In this document: positions 34,338-43,014 of the stretch, piece after piece
How the letters are laid out: each line of letters starts with the position of its first letter
How positions within the stretch are numbered: position 1 is the stretch's first letter
DNA from: a bacterium
Lineage (GTDB): Bacteria > Bacillota > Clostridia > Oscillospirales > Oscillospiraceae
Assembly (NCBI GenBank): GCA_004560375.1
Contig: SFVC01000012.1
Span: 1-64,000, forward strand
Length of the DNA: 64,000 bases
Direction: 5' to 3'
Made by a program: the position numbers and the translations under genes
The notes under the pieces: model-generated
Seen by the model: only the letters and a program-made list of their open reading frames with translations
Told to the model about the DNA's origin: nothing
Databases searched by the model: none

Positions 34338-34624
34338 AGGCGTTCAAAATAGAACCCCATGCCATCAGTACCTGAGAAACGCAGGCCCGGTGTGGGCCGG
34401 AAATCGAAGGGAAATCCGTTCGCAACCCGCAAAAGCCGGTCACTCCCCCACCGCGCTAAAATCGGCGTGCCCTTGACCTTAACGGGGGTTCTTAGGGGGT
34501 AAGCCGACTGTGGAGATGGCCCGCCCTTTGGGCCGTCTCCACTCGGAGGCTTCCCCCTAAGCGCGCTCTTTGGTTACTTTCTCTCGCGCGAGAGAAAGTA
34601 ACGCCCCCCGCAGGGCGGGAGCCC
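34338..34624 (+). repeat. Two-hairpin intergenic repeat element, copy 4
   Basis: Blocks in the same order as copy 2: AGGCGTTC, GGCCCGGTGTGGGCC, AAATCCGTTCG, CGGCGTGCCCTTGACC, hairpin I (CTTAGGGGGTAAGCC / GGCTTCCCCCTAAG with a long variable tip) and hairpin II identical to copy 2 (CTCTCGCGCGAGAG tip). It ends at the stop codon of htpG. Confidence 0.87.
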
Positions 34625-36544
34625 TTACTGCATGAGGGAGCACACCAGCTCGGTGTAGGCGGCGGGATCCTCGATGGGCAGGCCCGCGATGAGCAGGGCC
34701 TGGTGGTAGAGCACCTCCACGTACCGGGCGGCCCGATCCCTGTCCCCGCTGTCCAGGGCGGACTTCAGGGCGGCGAAGGGGGCGGCGGCGGGGTTCAGCT
34801 CCAGCACGCGCTCCGCCTTCATGGGGCCCATGGGGGAGGCGGAGCCCTCCACCCTGGAGAAGTACTTCTCCATCTCCAGGGACATGGGGCCGTCCGCCGT
34901 CATGCACACCGGGGCGGTCTTGAGGATTTTGGACACCCGGGCCTCCTTGATCCGGCCGCCCAGGGTCTCCTTCACGAAGTCCAGCACGGGCTTGGCCTCC
35001 TCCGCCTGCTTTTCCTGCTCCGCCTTTTCCTCGTCGGTCTCGGGCAGGGCGTCCGGGTCGGAGACGGACTTCAGCTGCTTGCCGGATACCTCCCGGAGGG
35101 CGTTCATCACGAACTCGTCCGTCTCCTCCGTCAGATAGAGGATCTCCCAGCCCTTGTCCGCGATGCGCTCCACCTGGGGCAGATGGGCGGCCTGGTCGGC
35201 GCTGTCGGCGCAGACGTAGTAGATGTGCTCCTGATCCGCGGGCATCCGCTCCACGTACTCGGCCAGGGAGGACAGTTTGCCCTCCTTGGAGGTGGTGAAC
35301 AGCAGCAGATCCTGCAGCAGCTCCTTTTTCGCGCCGTAGTTGTCCACCACGCCGAATTTGAGCTGGCGGCCGAAGGCGGCCCAGAACTTCTCGTACTTCT
35401 CCCGGTCGTCCTTCATCAGCTTGAGCAGCTCGTTCTTGATCTTCTTCTCCAGGGCGGTGGCGATGATCTTCAACTGGCGGTCGTGCTGGAGCATCTCCCG
35501 GGAGATGTTCAGCGAGAAGTCCGGGGAGTCGGCCACGCCCTTCACGAAGCGGAAGCAGTCGGGGAGCAGGTCGGCGCACTTGTCCATGATGAGCACGCCG
35601 GAGGAGTAGAGCTGGAGGCCCTTCTCGTACTCCCGGGTGTAGAAGTCGTAGGGGGTGTTGGACGGGATGAACAGCAGGGCCTTGAAGGTCACCGTGCCCT
35701 CGGAGGAGGTGGTGATGGTGGCCAGGGGGGGCTGCCAGTCGCCGAACTTTTCCTGATAGAACTGGTCGTACTCCTCCTGCTTTACCTTGGAGCGGGGGCG
35801 CTGCCACAGGGGCACCATGGAGTTGATGGTCTTTTCCTCCACCACCGTCTCCCACTCGGGCTTGTAGTCGTCCCCGGCGTCGGCGGGCTTCTCCTTCTGG
35901 CGGTAGTCCTCCACCTCCATGCGGATGGGGTGGCGGATGTAGTCGGAGTATTTTTTGATCAGGGTCTGGAGGCGGTTGGTCTCCAGGTACTCGCTGTAGT
36001 GCTCGTCCTCCGTGTCGGGCTTGAGGTGCATGATCACGTCGGTGCCGGGGGCCTCCTTTTCACACTCGGTGATGGTGTAGCCGTCCGCGCCGGAGGACTT
36101 CCAGCAGTGGGCGGCGTCCTCGCCGTGGCGGCGGGTGATCACCGTCACCTCGTCCGCCACCATGAAGGCGGAGTAGAAGCCCACGCCGAACTGGCCGATG
36201 ATGTCCGACTTGTCTTTGCCGTCTTCCATGTCCGCCTTGAACTGCAGGGAGCCGCTCTTGGCGATGGTGCCCAGGTTCTGCTCCAGTTCGGCGGCGGTCA
36301 TGCCTACGCCGTTGTCCGACACGGTGAGGGTGCGCTCCCCTTTGTCCGGGGTGACGGTGATGCGAAGGTCGCTTCGCTTGGTCTTCACCGTATCGTCCGT
36401 CAGGGAGAGGTAGGCCAGCTTGTCAATGGCGTCGCTGGCGTTGGAGATGATCTCCCGGAGGAAGATCTCTTTGTGGGTGTAGATGGAGTTGATCATCAGA
36501 TCCATCAGGCGCTTGGATTCCGCTTTGAACTGCTTTTTTGCCAT
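34625..36544 (-). CDS. htpG: Molecular chaperone HtpG (Hsp90)
   Basis: ATP-dependent dimeric chaperone, 639 residues. N-terminal GHKL ATPase: FLREIISNASDAIDKL (Mg-binding Asn/Glu), TVSDNGVGMT, GQFGVGFYSAFMVAD. Middle domain with LKPDTEDEHYSEYLE, PLWQRPRSK and LLFIPSNTPYDFYTREYEKG; C-terminal dimerization region to the end. ATG 36544 is preferred: GAGGTG lies 9 nt upstream and the following MAKKQFKAESKRL matches the family start. A perfect CIRCE operator precedes it, so HrcA control is expected. Confidence 0.96.
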   Translation of the reverse strand: MAKKQFKAESKRLMDLMINSIYTHKEIFLREIISNASDAIDKLAYLSLTDDTVKTKRSDLRITVTPDKGERTLTVSDNGVGMTAAELEQNLGTIAKSGSLQFKADMEDGKDKSDIIGQFGVGFYSAFMVADEVTVITRRHGEDAAHCWKSSGADGYTITECEKEAPGTDVIMHLKPDTEDEHYSEYLETNRLQTLIKKYSDYIRHPIRMEVEDYRQKEKPADAGDDYKPEWETVVEEKTINSMVPLWQRPRSKVKQEEYDQFYQEKFGDWQPPLATITTSSEGTVTFKALLFIPSNTPYDFYTREYEKGLQLYSSGVLIMDKCADLLPDCFRFVKGVADSPDFSLNISREMLQHDRQLKIIATALEKKIKNELLKLMKDDREKYEKFWAAFGRQLKFGVVDNYGAKKELLQDLLLFTTSKEGKLSSLAEYVERMPADQEHIYYVCADSADQAAHLPQVERIADKGWEILYLTEETDEFVMNALREVSGKQLKSVSDPDALPETDEEKAEQEKQAEEAKPVLDFVKETLGGRIKEARVSKILKTAPVCMTADGPMSLEMEKYFSRVEGSASPMGPMKAERVLELNPAAAPFAALKSALDSGDRDRAARYVEVLYHQALLIAGLPIEDPAAYTELVCSLMQ

Positions 36545-36627
36545 GAGTTTTTGCACCTCGTATCTAAAAATTTTTTACTGTCTCCCCGCGCGGGGGCGGA
36601 GGGGCAAAGTGGTGACAAAGAATTGCG

Positions 36628-36688
36628 TTAGCACTCTGAAGACCGGAGTGCTAATTGGTACTATAATACGATTCGCCGGACTTTGCAA
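36628..36688 (-). promoter_or_regulatory. htpG promoter with perfect CIRCE (HrcA operator)
   Basis: TTAGCACTC (36628-36636), 9-nt spacer, GAGTGCTAA (36646-36654) is an exact CIRCE element. On the minus strand TTGCAA (36683-36688), 17 nt, TATAGT (36660-36665) is the promoter; CIRCE lies just downstream, over the start site. Confidence 0.93.
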
Positions 36689-36882
36689 GAGAGTTTGCAA
36701 AAAATTCACAATTTTACGGGCGGAACGGCGGAACCGGCGGAACGGAACGGGCCGTTTTGCCATTTTTCGCGGGAATATCCGGGGGAAAGCAGGGGCAGAA
36801 TAGGGTTGCGGGGGAGAAAGGCAGATGGAAAAATTTTGCCAGAGCTTTTGGCGGGACAAAAGGGTTTTTGGGAAAGTTTTGG

Positions 36883-36911
36883 TTGCCTTTACTTAGCGTT
36901 GGTGCTATAAT
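36883..36911 (+). promoter_or_regulatory. murA promoter
   Basis: TTGCCT (36883-36888), 17-nt spacer, consensus TATAAT (36906-36911). Confidence 0.78.
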
Positions 36912-37033
36912 ATATTGATAGAAAATGGGTGGGGTGCGTCTGCCCTGCTCTTTGCGCTTTTGAATCTATCGGGGGAACGCGGCCCCTTTTACAAAGTATA
37001 TCCGGTGAAACCGGGAATCTGAGGTGCTGAACA

Positions 37034-38332
37034 TTGAAAAAATATGTCATTCACGGCGGGAGACCGCTTTACGGTAAGGTTGCGATCAGCGGCGCCAAGA
37101 ACGCCGCCGTGGCCATTATTCCCGCCACCCTGCTGGTGGAAGGGACATGCCGGATTGAAAATATTCCAGAGATCAGCGACGTGGATCTGCTGCTGAACAT
37201 TCTGCGGGATCTGGGGGCCAGGGTGCGGGTGATCAACCGCACCACGGTGGAGGTGGACTGCTCCGCCGTGGGCAGCCAGACGGTGCCCTATGACGCGGGA
37301 CGGAAGCTGCGGGCCAGCTATTACCTGCTGGGGGCTATGCTGGGGCGGTTCGGCAAGGCCGAGGTGCCCATGCCCGGCGGGTGCGATTTCGGCAGCCGGC
37401 CCATCGATCAGCACCTGAAGGGCTTTGCCGCCCTGGGCGCAGAGGTGGAGATCAAAAACGGCTATCTGTGCGCCGAGACGAAGGGCGGACGGATGAAGGG
37501 CAGCCAGATCTATCTGGACGTGGCCAGCGTGGGGGCCACCATGAACCTGATGCTGGCCGCCGTGCTGGCGGAGGGCACCACCGTCATTGAAAATACCGCC
37601 CGGGAGCCCCATATCGTGGATCTGGCCAACTTTTTGAACTCCATGGGGGCCGAGATCACCGGGGCGGGCACCGATGTGATCAAGATCCGGGGCGTGGAGC
37701 GGCTCCACGGCGGGGAATACTCCATCATCCCCGATCAGATCGAGGCGGGCACCTACATGGCCGCCGTGGCTGCCGCCGGAGGCGAAGTCCGGGTGTGCGG
37801 CATCATCCCCAAGCACATGGAGTGCATCACCGCCAAGCTGGTGGAGATGGGCGCCGAGGTGGACGAGGAGGGGGATTCCCTCATTGTGCGCCGCCATGGG
37901 CCCCTCCAGAGAACCAACATCAAAACCATGTTTTATCCGGGTTTTCCCACCGATATGCACCCCCAGATCGCGGCGGTGCTGTGCCTGGCGCAGGGCACCA
38001 GCGTGATCACCGAGGGCGTGTGGGACAACCGATACCGCTATACCGAGGAGTTCCGGCGGCTGGGCGCCAAGATCCAGGTGGACGGCAAGATCGCCATCAT
38101 CGAGGGCGTGGAGAAGCTGACGGGGGCGCCCATGGAGGCCTGCGATCTGCGGGCGGGGGCGGCCATGATCATCGCGGGGCTGGCTGCTCAGGGCACCAGC
38201 GAGATCTCCAATGTGAAGCACATCGAGCGGGGCTATGAGGACATCATCGGGAAGCTGACCGGGATCGGAGCGGATATCCGGGCGGTGGAGGTGCCCGAGC
38301 CGGATCGAAAGCAGGCGCCCGCTGCGGGGTGA
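37034..38332 (+). CDS. murA: UDP-N-acetylglucosamine 1-carboxyvinyltransferase
   Basis: First committed step of peptidoglycan synthesis: transfers enolpyruvate from PEP to UDP-GlcNAc. 432 residues. ISGAKNAAVAIIPATLL opens the fold; the fosfomycin-sensitive Cys is present in MPMPGGCDFGSRPIDQHL; VASVGATMNLMLAAV, TYMAAVAA, PGFPTDMHPQ and DLRAGAAMIIAGLAAQG follow. The start is a TTG (37034) with GAGGTG 8 nt upstream; no ATG fits the family start KKYVIHGG. Confidence 0.97.
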   Translation: MKKYVIHGGRPLYGKVAISGAKNAAVAIIPATLLVEGTCRIENIPEISDVDLLLNILRDLGARVRVINRTTVEVDCSAVGSQTVPYDAGRKLRASYYLLGAMLGRFGKAEVPMPGGCDFGSRPIDQHLKGFAALGAEVEIKNGYLCAETKGGRMKGSQIYLDVASVGATMNLMLAAVLAEGTTVIENTAREPHIVDLANFLNSMGAEITGAGTDVIKIRGVERLHGGEYSIIPDQIEAGTYMAAVAAAGGEVRVCGIIPKHMECITAKLVEMGAEVDEEGDSLIVRRHGPLQRTNIKTMFYPGFPTDMHPQIAAVLCLAQGTSVITEGVWDNRYRYTEEFRRLGAKIQVDGKIAIIEGVEKLTGAPMEACDLRAGAAMIIAGLAAQGTSEISNVKHIERGYEDIIGKLTGIGADIRAVEVPEPDRKQAPAAG

Positions 38333-38350
38333 TAAAATAAAAGCTGGGGC

Positions 38351-38479
38351 CCCCGCAAAGCCCGTCTTCCGGCTTTGTGGGGAGAGGAGGGGCAAGGGAA
38401 TGAAGTCCGGGATGCTCGAAGGGCGTCCCGGACGGAATGGATTTTGCGACGACGAAGGGCGGCGATGCCGCCCTTTTTT
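38351..38479 (+). terminator. Three-hairpin leader ending in an intrinsic terminator upstream of the WalJ-like gene
   Basis: CCCCGCAAAGCC/GGCTTTGTGGGG (38351-38382), GTCCGGGA/TCCCGGAC (38405-38433) and finally AAGGGCGGC/GCCGCCCTT with six T (38455-38479). The last is a strong terminator only 20 nt before the next start codon, so it either ends murA transcripts or attenuates the following gene. Confidence 0.75.
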
Positions 38480-38499
38480 GATGGGAGAGGGTGTGTTTT

Positions 38500-39285
38500 G
38501 TGTTAAAAGCGGCGACGCTGGCCAGCGGATCCTCCGGAAACTGCATGGTGGTCAGCGACGGGCGGGTACATATTTTGATCGACGCGGGCATATCCACCCG
38601 GCGGATCGCCCAGGGGCTGAAGGAGCTGGGGCTGGAGCTGCGGCATATCGCCGGGGTGCTCATCACCCATGAGCACGTCGATCACGTGGCGGCGCTGCCG
38701 GTGCTGTGCCGGCAGGCGGGGGCGGCGCTGTTTACTGCGGAGAGCACCGCCTTCGCCCTGTGCGCCAAGTGGCCCGGGCTGGAGGAGCGGTTCCGGGTGT
38801 TCGCGCCGGGACAGCGGTTCGCCCTGGGGGAGTGGGAGATCGGCACCTTCGCCACCAGCCACGACTGCGCCTGCCCGGTGGGGTTCTCTGTGGAGGACGG
38901 ACGGCGGAAGCTGGCGCTGTGCACCGATACCGGCTATATCACCCCCCAGGCCCGGGAGGGGGTGCGGGGGGCCTGCACGCTGGTGGGGGAGTTTAACTAT
39001 GACCCGGAGATGCTGCGGCGGGGGCCCTATCCCCGGCACTTGCAGGAGCGGATCCGGGGGGACGCGGGGCACCTGTCCAACGAGATGGGCGGGGAGCTGG
39101 CGGCCTGGGCGGTTGAGCATGGAGCGGCGCGGGTGGTGCTCGCCCACCTGTCCCAGGAGAACAACCGGCCGCAGCTGGCGCTGGAGGCGGCGGGACGGGC
39201 GCTGGCGGGGGCTGGAGTCGGAGAGGGAGACGTGGAGCTGCTCTGCGCGCCCCGGGGGGAGTGCTCGGGGTGGTTTGAGGTATAG
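38500..39285 (+). CDS. Metallo-beta-lactamase-fold hydrolase, WalJ/YycJ-like
   Basis: A 261-residue MBL-fold protein. TLASGSSGNCMVV at the start, the zinc motif LITHEHVDHVAALPVL (HxHxDH), ATSHDCACPVGF, LCTDTGYIT and VLAHLSQENNRPQLAL are characteristic of the YycJ/WalJ group, putative 5'-3' exonucleases or nucleases linked to the WalRK cell-envelope regulon. GTG at 38500 has GGAGAGG 9 nt upstream. Its position before rlmH is the conserved Firmicute arrangement. Confidence 0.88.
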   Translation: MLKAATLASGSSGNCMVVSDGRVHILIDAGISTRRIAQGLKELGLELRHIAGVLITHEHVDHVAALPVLCRQAGAALFTAESTAFALCAKWPGLEERFRVFAPGQRFALGEWEIGTFATSHDCACPVGFSVEDGRRKLALCTDTGYITPQAREGVRGACTLVGEFNYDPEMLRRGPYPRHLQERIRGDAGHLSNEMGGELAAWAVEHGAARVVLAHLSQENNRPQLALEAAGRALAGAGVGEGDVELLCAPRGECSGWFEV

Positions 39286-39344
39286 CGCGGCGATGGCCGG
39301 ATGGGAGAAGGCTGGAACGGAGCGCGAAGGAGAAAGCGGGGAAT

Positions 39345-39830
39345 ATGATGGTTGACATTACACTGATCTGCGTGGGCAAGCTGAAAGAAAAGTTTTATCA
39401 GGACGCCTGCGCGGAGTATGTCAAGCGGCTGGGCGGATGCTGCAAGCTGAGCATTGTGGAGATCCCCGAGCAGCGGCTGTCCAAAAATCCGTCGCTGGGG
39501 GAGATCCAGGGGGCGCTGGAGAAGGAGGGGGACGCGATCCGGGGGAAGATTCCGTCCAATTCCAGCGTGGTTGTGCTGGCCATTGAGGGGAAAACGCGAT
39601 CCAGCGAGGAGCTGGCCCAGATGATCTCCGATTGGGCCCGCAGCCCGGCGAAGCATCTGGTGTTTGTCATCGGGGGATCCTATGGGCTCCACCCGTCGGT
39701 GAAGGCGGGGGCCTGGTGCTCGCTGTCTATGTCGCCTATGACCTTTCCCCACCATTTGGCCCGGGTGATGCTGCTGGAGCAGATCTATCGGGCGTTTAAG
39801 ATTCAGGAGGGGGCGGATTACCACAAATAA
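39345..39830 (+). CDS. rlmH: 23S rRNA (pseudouridine1915-N3)-methyltransferase
   Basis: SPOUT-class methyltransferase of 161 residues acting on helix 69 of 70S ribosomes. DITLICVGKLKEKFYQDACAEYVKRL opens the fold; the knot that binds S-adenosylmethionine shows VFVIGGSYGLHPSV and the C-terminal MTFPHHLARVMLLEQIYRAF is nearly invariant. ATG 39345 is adjacent to a second in-frame ATG at 39348. Followed by a terminator; last housekeeping gene before the phage-like cluster. Confidence 0.96.
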   Translation: MMVDITLICVGKLKEKFYQDACAEYVKRLGGCCKLSIVEIPEQRLSKNPSLGEIQGALEKEGDAIRGKIPSNSSVVVLAIEGKTRSSEELAQMISDWARSPAKHLVFVIGGSYGLHPSVKAGAWCSLSMSPMTFPHHLARVMLLEQIYRAFKIQEGADYHK

Positions 39831-39883
39831 AAAGCGCGGAGCCGTCATGAGCAGACGGAACGTGACAATAAAATAAGCGCGGA

Positions 39884-39918
39884 GAATTCCGGGGCAAAAT
39901 TTGCCTCGGAATTTTTTG
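39884..39918 (+). terminator. Terminator of rlmH, upstream boundary of the phage-like cluster
   Basis: AATTCCGGGGCAAA/TTTGCCTCGGAATT stem followed by TTTTTTG. I see no good sigma-A promoter between here and the first phage gene at 39977. Confidence 0.8.
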
Positions 39919-39976
39919 TTTTGCACTGGAATGGACAACAGAAGGGGCGTTTCCGGCACCGGCGAGGAGGCTTGGT

Positions 39977-40297
39977 ATGGAGCGCGAGGAGATGGGGCTG
40001 GAGGAGCTGGGCCAGGCGGAGCTGCTGGAGGAACTGCGGCGGCTGGCGGCGTGGAGGAACAACGACGTGGTGAAGCTGGCCTTCCTGGACGGGGAGGCGG
40101 CGGATCAGGTGGACGCGCTGGATCTGTCCGGCGTGGTGGAGCTGAAACGGAATGCAAACGGCACGTTTGAGGCCAAATTTGTGGACAAGGTGCGGGTTTT
40201 GACCATGATCCGGGAGCTGATGGAGGAGCGCCGGGACGGAGAGCTGGAGGCGTTTCTGGACGGGCTGTGCCGGGACGGGGAGGCGGATAAGGAGTGA
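39977..40297 (+). CDS. Phage terminase small subunit-like protein
   Basis: A 106-residue acidic protein at the position of the small terminase, directly before the large subunit and overlapping it by four bases. The stretch VVKLAFLDGEAADQVDALDLSGVVELKRNANGTFEAKF and the LMEERRDGELEAFLDGL end are typical of small PBSX-type terminase partners in clostridial elements, where SGVVELKR-like motifs recur. No clear N-terminal DNA-binding helix-turn-helix is visible, so DNA recognition may be weak or absent. GAGGAGG precedes the ATG. Confidence 0.65.
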   Translation: MEREEMGLEELGQAELLEELRRLAAWRNNDVVKLAFLDGEAADQVDALDLSGVVELKRNANGTFEAKFVDKVRVLTMIRELMEERRDGELEAFLDGLCRDGEADKE

Positions 40298-41526
40298 GGC
40301 GGCCGGAGTTTTCCCCCAAGCAGCGGGTGGTGCTGGACTGGTGGAGGGACGGGCGGTACGACGCCGTGATCTGCGACGGGGCGGTGCGGTCGGGGAAAAC
40401 CTTTGCCCTGAGCGTGTCCTTTTTTCTGTGGGCCATGGCCCGGTTCCAGAGGCAGAGGTTCGGGCTGTGCGCCGGGTCGATTGCCGGGGTGCGGCGGAAC
40501 CTGCTGGCTCAGGCCAGGCCCGTGCTCACCGGGCTGGGGTTCCGGTGGGAGGAGGTTGTGAGCCGAAACGAGGTCACCCTGCGGGGCGGGGGACGGGAGA
40601 ATACCTTTTACCTCTACGGCGGACGGGACGAGGGGAGCTTTGCCTCCATCCAGGGGATCACGCTGGCGGGGGCGCTGCTGGACGAGGCGGCGCTGATGCC
40701 CCGATCCTTTGTGGAGCAGGCGGCGGCCCGGTGCTCCGTGCGGGGCGGGCTGGTGTGGTTCTCCTGCAACCCGGCGGGGCCGGAGCACTGGTTTTATAAA
40801 GAGTGGATCTGCAAGGCGGAGGAGAAGCGGGCGCTCTACCTGCGCTTCACCATGGAGGACAACCCGGCGCTGGCGCCGGCGGTGCGGGAGCGGTATGAGC
40901 GGATGTTCCGGGGGGCCTTTTACCGGCGGTATGTGCTGGGGGAGTGGGCGGCGGCGGAGGGGCTGGTGTATGACTTCTTTGACGCGGACGCTATGCCGCC
41001 GGCCCCGGCGGGGCCGTTTGCCCGGTGGCGGATCTCCTGCGACTATGGGACGAGAAATCCGGCTTCCTTCGGGCTGTGGGGGGAGCTGGATGGGATCTGG
41101 TACCGGGTGCGGGAGTTTTACTATGACGCGCGGCAGGAGGGACGGCAGAAAACCGATGGGGAATACGCGGAGGAACTGAAAAATTTGGCGGGGGGACGTT
41201 GCATCGAAACGGTCATCGTAGACCCCTCGGCGGCCAGCTTTATCGAGACACTGCGGCGGGAGGGCTGGAGCGTGCGGAAGGCGGACAACCGGGTGCTGGA
41301 GGGCATCCGGAGGACGGCCACGGCGCTGAAAACCGGGCGGATTGTGATCTGCCGGGAGTGCGGGGCGGCGGCCCGGGAGTTCAGGCTGTACCGCTGGGAG
41401 GAGAGCGGGGACGGCGATCAGGTGCGGAAGGAAAACGATCACGCCATGGATGAGATCCGGTATTTTGTGATGGCCATGGACACGGGGGAACGGGCGGCGC
41501 GGTTCGTGGAGCGGGCTGTGTTTTGA
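40294..41526 (+). CDS. Phage terminase large subunit (PBSX family)
   Basis: DNA-packaging motor of 410 residues. ATPase: Walker A DGAVRSGKTFALS (about 28-40), Walker B GALLDEAALM, coupling motif WFSCNPAGP. C-terminal RNase H-like nuclease: RISCDYGTRNPASFG, TVIVDPSAASF and NDHAMDEIRYFVM supply the acidic residues. The SFASIQGITLAGALLDEA segment matches the PBSX (XtmB) group, whose members package host DNA by a headful mechanism. GTG start overlaps the end of the small subunit. All catalytic motifs look intact. Confidence 0.93.
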   Translation: MRRPEFSPKQRVVLDWWRDGRYDAVICDGAVRSGKTFALSVSFFLWAMARFQRQRFGLCAGSIAGVRRNLLAQARPVLTGLGFRWEEVVSRNEVTLRGGGRENTFYLYGGRDEGSFASIQGITLAGALLDEAALMPRSFVEQAAARCSVRGGLVWFSCNPAGPEHWFYKEWICKAEEKRALYLRFTMEDNPALAPAVRERYERMFRGAFYRRYVLGEWAAAEGLVYDFFDADAMPPAPAGPFARWRISCDYGTRNPASFGLWGELDGIWYRVREFYYDARQEGRQKTDGEYAEELKNLAGGRCIETVIVDPSAASFIETLRREGWSVRKADNRVLEGIRRTATALKTGRIVICRECGAAAREFRLYRWEESGDGDQVRKENDHAMDEIRYFVMAMDTGERAARFVERAVF

Positions 41527-41597
41527 GCACCGATTGTGGAGGGGAAATGCCCTGAAAGGGGATTTCTATAACTTTTTGGAACGAAAGGAGAAGGAGT

Positions 41598-41981
41598 ATG
41601 GATATCTGTTTCGAGGGCGTGGGCCAGACGGCCGCCACCTTCCAGGCCGGGGAGGGCGTGAAGCCGGGCATGGCGGTCACCATGACGGGCAACGGCGCCG
41701 TGGGCCTGGGCAGCGACGGGGCGCTGCCCTGCGGCGTGGTGCTGGGCGGCGTGCGGGACGGCGCGGCGGCGGTGCAGATCGGCGGGGCCGCTGAGGTGGC
41801 CTATTCCGGGGACACCGCGCCCACGGCGGGCTGGCAGGAGCTGGTGCTGGACGGCGCGGGCGGCGTCAGACTGGCGGACAAGACCGCGGATCAGGCCGCC
41901 GGCAAGACCGCCGAGAGCGGTCTGCACTGCCTGGTGCTGACGGTGGACACCACGGCGAAAACCGCCGTGGTGTGTATGTGA
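41598..41981 (+). CDS. Capsid decoration/stabilization protein
   Basis: A 127-residue beta-rich protein between terminase and capsid genes: VKPGMAVTMTGNGAVGLG, GALPCGVVLGGVRDGAAAVQIGGAAEVAYSG, GVRLAD. This resembles short head-decoration proteins (DUF2190-like) that bind the outer capsid surface. Assigned mostly by position and composition. Good AAGGAG ribosome site. Confidence 0.6.
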   Translation: MDICFEGVGQTAATFQAGEGVKPGMAVTMTGNGAVGLGSDGALPCGVVLGGVRDGAAAVQIGGAAEVAYSGDTAPTAGWQELVLDGAGGVRLADKTADQAAGKTAESGLHCLVLTVDTTAKTAVVCM

Positions 41982-42003
41982 GACGGGAAAGGGAGGAATG
42001 GAT

Positions 42004-43014
42004 ATGGCGCAGAGATTTGACGGTCTGAGGCTGGAAAAGGGGATGTACCACGAGGCGGGCAAGTCCTTCACCCAGGTGCTGGAGAATCTGGATCCCAGCG
42101 AGCAGTACCGGGGCACCGCCCTGGAAGGGCTGGACGCCTACCAGCGGCAGCTCAAGCGGTTCGACATCCGGGTGAAGGGCGCGGGCTCCGACCTGGTGGA
42201 CAAGTTTTTCTCCACCAGCCAGTCGGCGGTGCTGTTCCCCGAGTACATCGCCCGGGCGGTGAAGGCGGGGATGGAGGAGGCCAATATCCTCCCCGAGATC
42301 ACCGCCACCGAGACCCTCATCGAGGGGATGGACTACCGATCCATCACCTCCGTGCCCGAGGACGAGAAAAAGCTCAAGGAGGTGGCCGAGGGGGCGGCAA
42401 TCCCCCAGACCACAGTCCGCACCCGGGACAGCCTGGTGAAGCTCCACAAGCGGGGCAGGGTGCTGGTGGCCTCCTATGAGGCCATCCGGTTCCAGAAGCT
42501 GGATCTGTTCTCCGTCACCCTGCGACAGATCGGAGCCCAGATCGGACGGATGCACCTGGAGGATGCCATCCATGTGATTGTGAATGGCGACGGCAACAAC
42601 AACGCCGCCAAAACCAGCGCCGTTGCCACGGCGGGCAAGCTCACCTACGCGGATCTGGTGGCGTTCTGGAACAGCTTTGAGCCCTATCAGCTCAATACGC
42701 TGCTGGTGGGCGCCGACACCATGCCCAAGCTGCTGGAGATGAGCCAGATGCAGGACGCCGCGGCCGGCCTGGACTTCCACGGCACCGGCAAGCTCATCAC
42801 CCCCATGGGCGCCAGGGTGCTGCGTACCTCCGCCGTCACCGGGGGCAAGATCATCGGCTTGGACAAGAACTACGCCCTGGAGATGGTGAAGGCCGGGGAC
42901 GTGATGGTGGAGTACGACAAGATCATCGACCGGCAGCTGGAGCGGGCCGCCATCACCACCATCTCCGGCTATGCCAAGATCTTTGAGGACGCCAGCCGGG
43001 TGCTGACCGTCTGA
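42004..43014 (+). CDS. Major capsid protein (HK97 fold)
   Basis: A 336-residue protein with FPEYIARAVKAGMEEANILPEITATETLIEGMDYRS, then AEGAAIPQTTVRTRDSLVKL, an E-loop-like segment, EAIRFQKLDLFSVTLRQIGAQIGRMHLEDAIHVIVNG and LNTLLVGADTMPKLL, the pattern of encapsulin-like/HK97-type capsid proteins of PBSX-like phages. The N-terminal 60 residues are helical and charged (a possible delta/scaffold segment). ATG 42004 has a GGAGG with 7-nt spacer; ATG 41998 is too close to that site. Confidence 0.87.
   Translation: MAQRFDGLRLEKGMYHEAGKSFTQVLENLDPSEQYRGTALEGLDAYQRQLKRFDIRVKGAGSDLVDKFFSTSQSAVLFPEYIARAVKAGMEEANILPEITATETLIEGMDYRSITSVPEDEKKLKEVAEGAAIPQTTVRTRDSLVKLHKRGRVLVASYEAIRFQKLDLFSVTLRQIGAQIGRMHLEDAIHVIVNGDGNNNAAKTSAVATAGKLTYADLVAFWNSFEPYQLNTLLVGADTMPKLLEMSQMQDAAAGLDFHGTGKLITPMGARVLRTSAVTGGKIIGLDKNYALEMVKAGDVMVEYDKIIDRQLERAAITTISGYAKIFEDASRVLTV

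Larger units (their letters stand above)
36545..37033. other. Divergent htpG/murA intergenic region
   Basis: 489 bp without a gene. Holds the htpG promoter with CIRCE (36628-36688), an A/G-rich central stretch with no clear structure (36700-36880) and the murA promoter at 36883-36911 with a leader of about 115 nt. Confidence 0.7.

Noticed and set aside
34193..34375. Small frames in the spacer between repeat copies 3 and 4
   Set aside because: No ribosome site and sequence partly belongs to the repeat.
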